A stretch of DNA of 64,000 nucleotides. Origin: Chloroflexota bacterium. GTDB taxonomy: Bacteria; Chloroflexota; Anaerolineae; 4572-78; J111. Positions within the stretch are counted from its first letter, which is position 1; each line of letters begins with the position of its first letter. The notes under the pieces were generated by a model that was not told where the DNA came from, searched no databases, and saw nothing but the letters and a program-made list of their open reading frames with translations. Shown here piece after piece: positions 57,201-64,000 of the stretch. The position numbers and the translations under genes are program-made. The stretch covers positions 106,299 through 170,298 of the forward strand of contig BOKF01000016.1 of the NCBI GenBank assembly GCA_016860845.1, in the 5' to 3' direction.

Positions 57201-57747
57201 GCGGGGCTGCTTCTCGCCTGGACCCGCGCCGGTAGAAGCGTACGCCGTTCCAGACAATATAGGTGGCGGCTACCAGCCCCATGAGACCCTGAAACGTGGT
57301 AAACGGTCCCATCGTCACCTCGTAATAGGTGATCTCGAGGCCAAAAGGAAGCAGAATCTCTTTGATGGAGGGGCGATCTACCAGCCAGGTCAAACTGCTT
57401 CGGTCCACTATCTGGATGAGAACAGCCAGCAGGAAAAATGCTGAAAAAGCATAGATCGCTCTTTGGGGCTTCTGGCTGGTGTAATCAGCTACAAACCACA
57501 GAAAGGCAGTCGTAAAGAACGCCAACGCGATGAACTGCATGCGCTGCCACTGGACGCCCTCGGCCACAGAGGTCGCGCTGTACAGCCCGGCACAGCATAC
57601 CTCGTACAGACTTGTGGCCAGACACATGAGCCCAAAAGTCAGATCCTCGCGATGCTGCCTCCGCCGGAGGTAGATTAAGAGGTGGTAGAGGCCAACATAA
57701 AACGAGATGCTGGCCATGACCACTGTCGGTAAGGATAGCGCGCTCAT
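54262..57747 (-). CDS. Seven-helix membrane kinase with PAS and GAF domains
   Basis: 1161 residues; AAGGAG lies six bases before the ATG. N-terminal membrane part with seven helices (about 1-235: VVMASISFYVGLYHLLIYL; FGLMCLATSLYEVCCAGLY; MQFIALAFFTTAFLWFVADY; AIYAFSAFFLLAVLIQIV; FQGLMGLVAATYIVWNGV; AAPLLLALGFMYAA; YQFIYAIEYVYLAMILLMAY). Then PAS 1 (about 245-370), PAS 2 (375-495), a GAF_2 domain (about 505-660: ELTNSPIGFYHFVEADQKTL, VWVDCVRERRAVIHNDY), PAS 3 and 4 (665-915), HisKA with [18 protein letters not shown] (about 938), HATPase to the end. Same transmitter as its neighbours. First kinase of the block; the intact Rcp1-type regulator at 57842 lies 94 bases upstream. Confidence 0.92.
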   Translation of the reverse strand: MSALSLPTVVMASISFYVGLYHLLIYLRRRQHREDLTFGLMCLATSLYEVCCAGLYSATSVAEGVQWQRMQFIALAFFTTAFLWFVADYTSQKPQRAIYAFSAFFLLAVLIQIVDRSSLTWLVDRPSIKEILLPFGLEITYYEVTMGPFTTFQGLMGLVAATYIVWNGVRFYRRGSRREAAPLLLALGFMYAASVNDTAVSNGLYQFIYAIEYVYLAMILLMAYSLSNTVVEAAMAEEALRESEIFLETIIEYSPHAMWVSDDKGTLMRMNQACRDLLHVTDEDLVGKYNILADNIVEEQGAMPLVKRVFEHGERVRFTLHYDSSQLRSLRLRETAQAILEVTISPILDTQKRVIHAIIQHLDITELKQAEEALQESEEKFRSLVENALAGVFAVDEAYHFIYANDELCRLLGYSREELLGRDFREVLSEPSRAIVTDRYIRRQRGEQVPPRYELEVMRRDNEVRYAEMSVAVVKDATGRPRSMGQLVDITERRRAERIIQLRLRLMEFAATHSLEELLQKTLDEVGELTNSPIGFYHFVEADQKTLSLQAWSTRTVAEFCQAEGQGLHYPIDQAGVWVDCVRERRAVIHNDYQSLPHRKGLPEGHAPVMRELVVPILRDERIVAILGVGNKPQNYTDADAEVAAYVADLAWEITERKRAEEALHLTRFTVEHVADAVYWIDPQARIVDVNEAACRILGYTREELTRMSLSDIDPDFAIAQWPKTWKYLKEMGKLTRESKHRTQDGQIIPVEIVANFIEFGGRELDCAVVRDITERKRAEALLRESEARWRSLVESAPAVIMTVDADGRVLTANRSVSGKDIAQIIGTSMYSYLHPKYQAQVREAVEAVFRTGAPQNYEIHEYVPSGGEYWFETHLAAIRPAGEVEAVILISIDVTERKRAEEQIRRLNVELELRVSERTEELQTANKELESFAYSVSHDLRAPLRAIDGYTRILIEDYEPVLDAEGQRVCTVIRDNTQRMGQLIDDLLAFSRLGRTQLRSTAIDMTTLVKGVFEELMTPEGRSQVDFRLAPLPLAVGDPTLIRQVWINLLSNALKFSAKQEWAVIEVRGRQEAGENVYSVHDNGVGFDTRYIDKLFGVFQRLHSEREFNGTGVGLAIVQRVIHRHGGRVWAEGAVDKGATFYFTLPASLAADTVIGAPQP

Positions 57748-57841
57748 ATCAGGCTCCTTCAGCGACTCTTCGAAAACCCATGTCCATCCCCTTCCTTAAA
57801 TCTGAAACCTCAGACGCAAAGGGACTGCTGAAGATTCTCTT

Positions 57842-58285
57842 CTAGTTCGGGGCCTGATTCACCAGCAGCCAATAGAAGCCAATCTGGCTCATGGCTTCGG
57901 TAAAGGCATCGAATTCTACCGGCTTGACCACGTAGCTGTTGGCTCCCAGAGTGTACGCGGCCTGGATGTCCGGGTCTTCGTGTGAAGAAGTCACGATGAC
58001 CACCGGGATGCGCTGGGTACGTGTGTCGGCTTTGAGCGCCTGGAGCACTTCGAGGCCGTTCAGCTTGGGCAGCTTCAAATCGAGCAGGACCACCTTGGGC
58101 TGATCAGCCCCCTGCCGCTGGGCGTACTGGCCCCGGCCGAAGATGAAATCGAGAGCTTCCGCGCCGTCTTCTACGGCAAAGAGATGGTTGGCCAGGTTGC
58201 GTTTCTTGAGCGCCCGGACGGTCAGTTCGGCGTCGTGAGGGTTATCCTCCACCAACAAAATTTCTACTGTGTCGAGATGGTTCAT
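57842..58285 (-). CDS. Rcp1-type single-domain response regulator
   Basis: 147 residues from the ATG at 58285. Receiver with [12 protein letters not shown], phospho-Asp in [27 protein letters not shown] and Lys in [10 protein letters not shown]. It is about 80 percent alike to the regulator at 33714 by eye, down to the C-terminal IGFYWLLVN. It precedes rather than follows a complete kinase gene: the kinase that should lie upstream is present only as a 3' relic (58288-58358). It may therefore serve the kinase genes downstream, whose own regulators were lost. Confidence 0.93.
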   Translation of the reverse strand: MNHLDTVEILLVEDNPHDAELTVRALKKRNLANHLFAVEDGAEALDFIFGRGQYAQRQGADQPKVVLLDLKLPKLNGLEVLQALKADTRTQRIPVVIVTSSHEDPDIQAAYTLGANSYVVKPVEFDAFTEAMSQIGFYWLLVNQAPN

Positions 58286-58287
58286 CG

Positions 58288-58358
58288 TCAGTCTCCTTTC
58301 CCAGGAAGAACAAAATAAAACCAGCAATTTCCACAATGCCTTCGGTCTGGCCCCATCC
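58288..58358 (-). pseudogene. 3' relic of a histidine kinase gene
   Basis: On the minus strand the bases before the response regulator read [10 protein letters not shown] and stop, the same as the kinase ending [11 protein letters not shown] at 34157. DNA homology to the ends of the other kinases (CCGAAGGCATTGTGG compared with CCGAAAGCACTGTGG) runs back to about 58358 with a 4-base loss that breaks the frame. No further kinase sequence is seen upstream. Confidence 0.72.
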
Positions 58359-58811
58359 GCTGCGGCACTGGATAAACGGCTGGAAATTGGCCAAGATATA
58401 AATGATCTTTAACCTGCTGGGATTTCCCTCTATACTATACTATATTGAAACAACCCCTAGTTCTGTTTATGTTGCGTTACTCTTCTGTTGTTATTGTGTT
58501 TGTTAAAAAAGAAGCGGCAAGCAATATCCGCAAAGGGCTTTGTTCCGGTAGGGGAGGGGGTGAGCCAGGGCTGGATTGTCAAGGGCCAGGTTCTTGTTCG
58601 AGTTTAACTTAAATAAAAAACCGGAGTCGATCCCGGCCCGGCCCTTTCTCGGCTGAACCAGATGCGACCCCGGCGTTTGGGCCTAATTGCTCCAGATTTT
58701 GGACACAGTACAGCCTGAGTCCATTCGTAATCTCCGCGTTTTAGAAAATCCTCACATTACCCCCCGGCTATCAGCTTTCCAAGTATCCGCTCTTTCAACC
58801 TTCCAAACTTC
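58359..58811. other. Gap between kinase block and DHOD-like gene
   Basis: About 450 bases without a gene I can support. The part 58380-58620 is AT-rich and holds three copies of TATAG/CTATA (58431-58447), a possible minus-strand -10 region for the block; no good -35 was found. On the minus strand a short GC stem near 58620-58640 followed by a T run (58608-58617) may end the DHOD-like transcript. Confidence 0.45.
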
Positions 58812-59795
58812 TCACTGGCTCAGTAGCAGCCGCACGTATTGTGCTCGCTCGAAGACGAAGGGGTCGTCGCAGTTTTTCTGGCTGACTCTGCCTCGAAAAT
58901 CACCCAGGGTGCTGTAGCCTTTTTCGGCCATCCAGCCCTCGATATCACGCAAGATGGTCGAGATGAAGGGGATGCCGTTTTTAAGGACGGACGAGGCGAC
59001 TTGTACCACTGTAGCTCCCGCCAGTAAAGCACGAATGGCATCCTGGCCGGAATGGACGCCCGTCGTAATCGCCAGGTCCGCCTGAACCCGGCCATAGAGC
59101 AAGGCAATCCAGCGCAGCGGCACCCGCAATTCCTGCGCTGAACTGTAAACCATCTCGTTATGTAGCGACTCGGTCTCAACCTCGATGGTTGGTTGGAGGA
59201 AGCGATTGAATAGCACCAGGCCATTTACCTGGCGTTTGTCCAATTCGGTGGCCACGTTAACCACAGAAGTATAAAACGGGCTTAATTTGACCGCTACGGG
59301 AATTTTGACCTCAGTTTTGACACTCTCGACAATCTCGTATAACTCTTTTTCAATCTCAAGGCCGGACTTGTCAGGGTCGGTGGCTACGGCATAAACATTT
59401 AACTCCAATCCATCCACACCTGTTGCTTCCAACTGCCGGGCATAATGGACCCAGGCGCCGGGCGAAACGGCATTTAGGCTGGCAAAGAGGGGCATCCGCA
59501 CTGCCTTGCGGGTTTTTTCAATCCACATCAAATGCTCGCTGGCTTCACCATGAGCAATGCTGGGAAAATAAGAGAGCGCCTCAGGAAAACTCTCGCTGCC
59601 CACCGCCAATTGTTCCATAAAATGCTGTTGTTCCATATGAATCTGCTCCTCAAATAAGGAGCTAATCACCAGGGCGCCAGCGCCCACCTCTTCGGCCATG
59701 CGCACCCGGTCTACGCGGTGAGAGATGGTGCTGGCTGCCACCACAATTGGGTTCTTGAGAGGAACACCCATGTAAGTTGTGCCTAAACTGCTCAT
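58812..59795 (-). CDS. Dihydroorotate dehydrogenase-like flavoprotein
   Basis: 327 residues, one TIM barrel. MGVPLKNPIVVAASTISHRV, LFASLNAVSPGAWVHYARQL, GVDGLELNVYAV, IPVAVKLSPFYTSVVNVA, GLVLFNRFLQPTIEVET, ITTGVHSGQDAIRALLAGAT and VVQVASSVLKNGIPFI follow the pattern of class 1 dihydroorotate dehydrogenases, which bind FMN. The active-site Cys or Ser loop is not clear, and no pyrimidine gene is nearby. Such DHOD-like genes are often found next to pyruvate:ferredoxin oxidoreductase (from memory), and here nifJ is the divergent neighbour. The true substrate is therefore open. Length is normal. Confidence 0.85.
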   Translation of the reverse strand: MSSLGTTYMGVPLKNPIVVAASTISHRVDRVRMAEEVGAGALVISSLFEEQIHMEQQHFMEQLAVGSESFPEALSYFPSIAHGEASEHLMWIEKTRKAVRMPLFASLNAVSPGAWVHYARQLEATGVDGLELNVYAVATDPDKSGLEIEKELYEIVESVKTEVKIPVAVKLSPFYTSVVNVATELDKRQVNGLVLFNRFLQPTIEVETESLHNEMVYSSAQELRVPLRWIALLYGRVQADLAITTGVHSGQDAIRALLAGATVVQVASSVLKNGIPFISTILRDIEGWMAEKGYSTLGDFRGRVSQKNCDDPFVFERAQYVRLLLSQ

Positions 59796-60119
59796 CGTCG
59801 CCTCCTAAGAATAATGCGTGATGCGTGATGCGTAAGGCATATTCTGAACTAATTCTACGCATTACGCATGACGCATCACGTCCAAAAAACGTTTGCTTTC
59901 GTACTATCTTACCTTATATCTTCCTTTTAGGATAAGTGACATTCATCCACAAATTTGAGACGAAATTCACTATTTTGGGGTAGAGGGGGATGCTATACTT
60001 TCGTTTAGATTTGAAATTGGGAGTAATCGGTACAACGTGGTGCCTGGTGCGTAGATCGTAAAAGGGTTACGGTATACGCAGCATGCACCACGTATCACTT
60101 ATAAGGAGGATCATTTTAT
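59796..60119. other. Divergent gap with two repeat hairpins before nifJ
   Basis: 324 bases. Heptads ATGCGTG (three copies, 59814-59834) face TACGCAT/GACGCAT (three copies, 59856-59876), able to form a hairpin. Nearer nifJ the arms ACGTGGTGC (60035-60043) and GCACCACGT (60085-60093) form a second dyad that ends about 15 bases before the AAGGAGG of nifJ. An AT-rich stretch with the promoter lies between them. Confidence 0.75.
59991..59999 (+). promoter_or_regulatory. Extended -10 promoter of nifJ
   Basis: TGCTATACT: TATACT (59994-59999) with the extended TGn motif. No convincing -35 box is present. Transcripts would carry the dyad at 60035-60093 in the leader. Confidence 0.45.
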
Positions 60120-63698
<3,579 letters not shown>

Positions 63699-63725
63699 TA
63701 CCAAGAGGGTTCATTGTTAACCGGC

Positions 63726-63761
63726 GCTCTCGTTCCCTAACCCCGGTTAGGGAACGAGAGC
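63726..63761. repeat. Perfect 17-base palindromic stem
   Basis: GCTCTCGTTCCCTAACC (63726-63742) and GGTTAGGGAACGAGAGC (63745-63761) pair without mismatch around a 2-base gap. No T tract follows, so it is not a usual terminator; it may be a REP-like element or protein site. Confidence 0.75.
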
Positions 63762-63784
63762 AAGCCAGAGATATGTCCAACTAT

Positions 63785-63813
63785 GGGGTACAGATGAAGC
63801 TGTACCCCTTTTT
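63785..63813 (+). terminator. Rho-independent terminator of nifJ
   Basis: Arms GGGGTACAG and CTGTACCCC pair perfectly around ATGAAG, with five T at the end. It is 87 bases after the nifJ stop. Confidence 0.9.
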
Positions 63814-63884
63814 GTGTTATGCAAAAAAATTTGCCGCTTAATATTACAGCGCAATGTTGCTGACAAAATAACTAAAAAGACAAA

Positions 63885-63939
63885 GGCATGGTATGTTTCT
63901 CCAACCACCAGCCAAGTGGGAAGGAGAAAATACCATGCC
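63885..63939 (+). promoter_or_regulatory. Hairpin covering the ribosome site and start of the last gene
   Basis: Left arm GGCATGGTATGTTTCTCC (63885-63902) pairs with right arm GGAGAAAATACCATGCC (63923-63939) over 17 pairs with one bulged G. The right arm contains GGAG and the ATG at 63935, so the folded mRNA would hide the start. Confidence 0.7.
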
Positions 63940-64000
63940 TAACGAAATTATAACCAAGATTCAGTTTATTGAGACATGTCCTGCGCCGGCGTGTAACTTG
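63935..64000 (+). CDS. 5' end of a gene running out of the window
   Basis: ATG preceded by GGAAGGAG; the frame stays open for 22 codons to the edge (MPNEIITKIQFIETCPAPAC). Too short to identify. A Cys pair appears early (TCPAPAC). The hairpin around its start, the preceding short palindromes and the position after a terminator would suit a mobile-element gene, but this is a guess. An ordinary metal-binding protein is equally possible. Confidence 0.5.
   Translation, partial: MPNEIITKIQFIETCPAPACNL

Noticed and set aside
58600..58690. tRNA-like GGAGTCGATCCCGG segment
   Set aside because: It recalls a T-arm, but no acceptor stem, anticodon arm or CCA could be fitted on either strand.

Overview
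The window looks like a chromosomal piece of a Chloroflexota bacterium, most likely of the Anaerolineae/Caldilineae type. This is inferred from gene content and style, not from a marker gene: moderately high GC, a Rieske/cytochrome b/dihaem cytochrome c block, NTPase-propeller and Pro/Thr-rich surface proteins, very large PAS/GAF histidine kinases with Rcp1-type receivers, pyruvate:ferredoxin oxidoreductase, and heptamer-based intergenic repeats. I saw no rRNA, tRNA or CRISPR array.

Layout. 0-2.7 kb (minus): manA, a RelE-type toxin-antitoxin pair and the 5' part of proA in one tight cluster. 2.7-6.4 kb (plus): a quinol:cytochrome c oxidoreductase operon with a clear promoter and terminator. 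6.4-10.8 kb: SCP2-like protein, cupin, radC, then a lipid-type trio (alpha-oxoamine synthase, lipid kinase, methyltransferase). 10.8-18.4 kb: envelope proteins (NTPase fused to a TolB-like propeller, GT39-type glycosyltransferase, two Pro/Thr-rich membrane proteins). 18.4-22.9 kb: thrC, a degenerate kinase-like gene, asd and a HAD-like gene with unusual motif order. 23.2-31.1 kb: smc (minus), a PAS histidine kinase (plus), a Vps62-like membrane protein and a small membrane protein (minus).

31.2-58.3 kb is the most unusual part: about 27 kb of minus-strand signalling genes. It holds six histidine kinases (770 to about 2741 residues), two intact Rcp1-type response regulators, one solute-binding lipoprotein without a transporter, and three recognisable gene relics (two response-regulator 5' ends and one kinase 3' end). 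Five kinases end in almost the same transmitter, so the block looks like repeated duplication of a kinase-regulator cassette, with the input domains exchanged and regulators lost. The 1619-residue kinase carries a sugar-binding-protein domain inserted inside a PAS domain, with the N- and C-lobes of that domain in swapped order, as if a circle had integrated.

58.8-64 kb: a dihydroorotate-dehydrogenase-like gene divergent from nifJ, then a terminator and the first codons of a gene whose start lies in a hairpin.

A second theme is a family of heptameric tandem repeats. They occur between genes, often as inverted pairs, and twice inside the glycosyltransferase gene, each time as an exact multiple of three bases, so they are translated into linker and membrane sequence.
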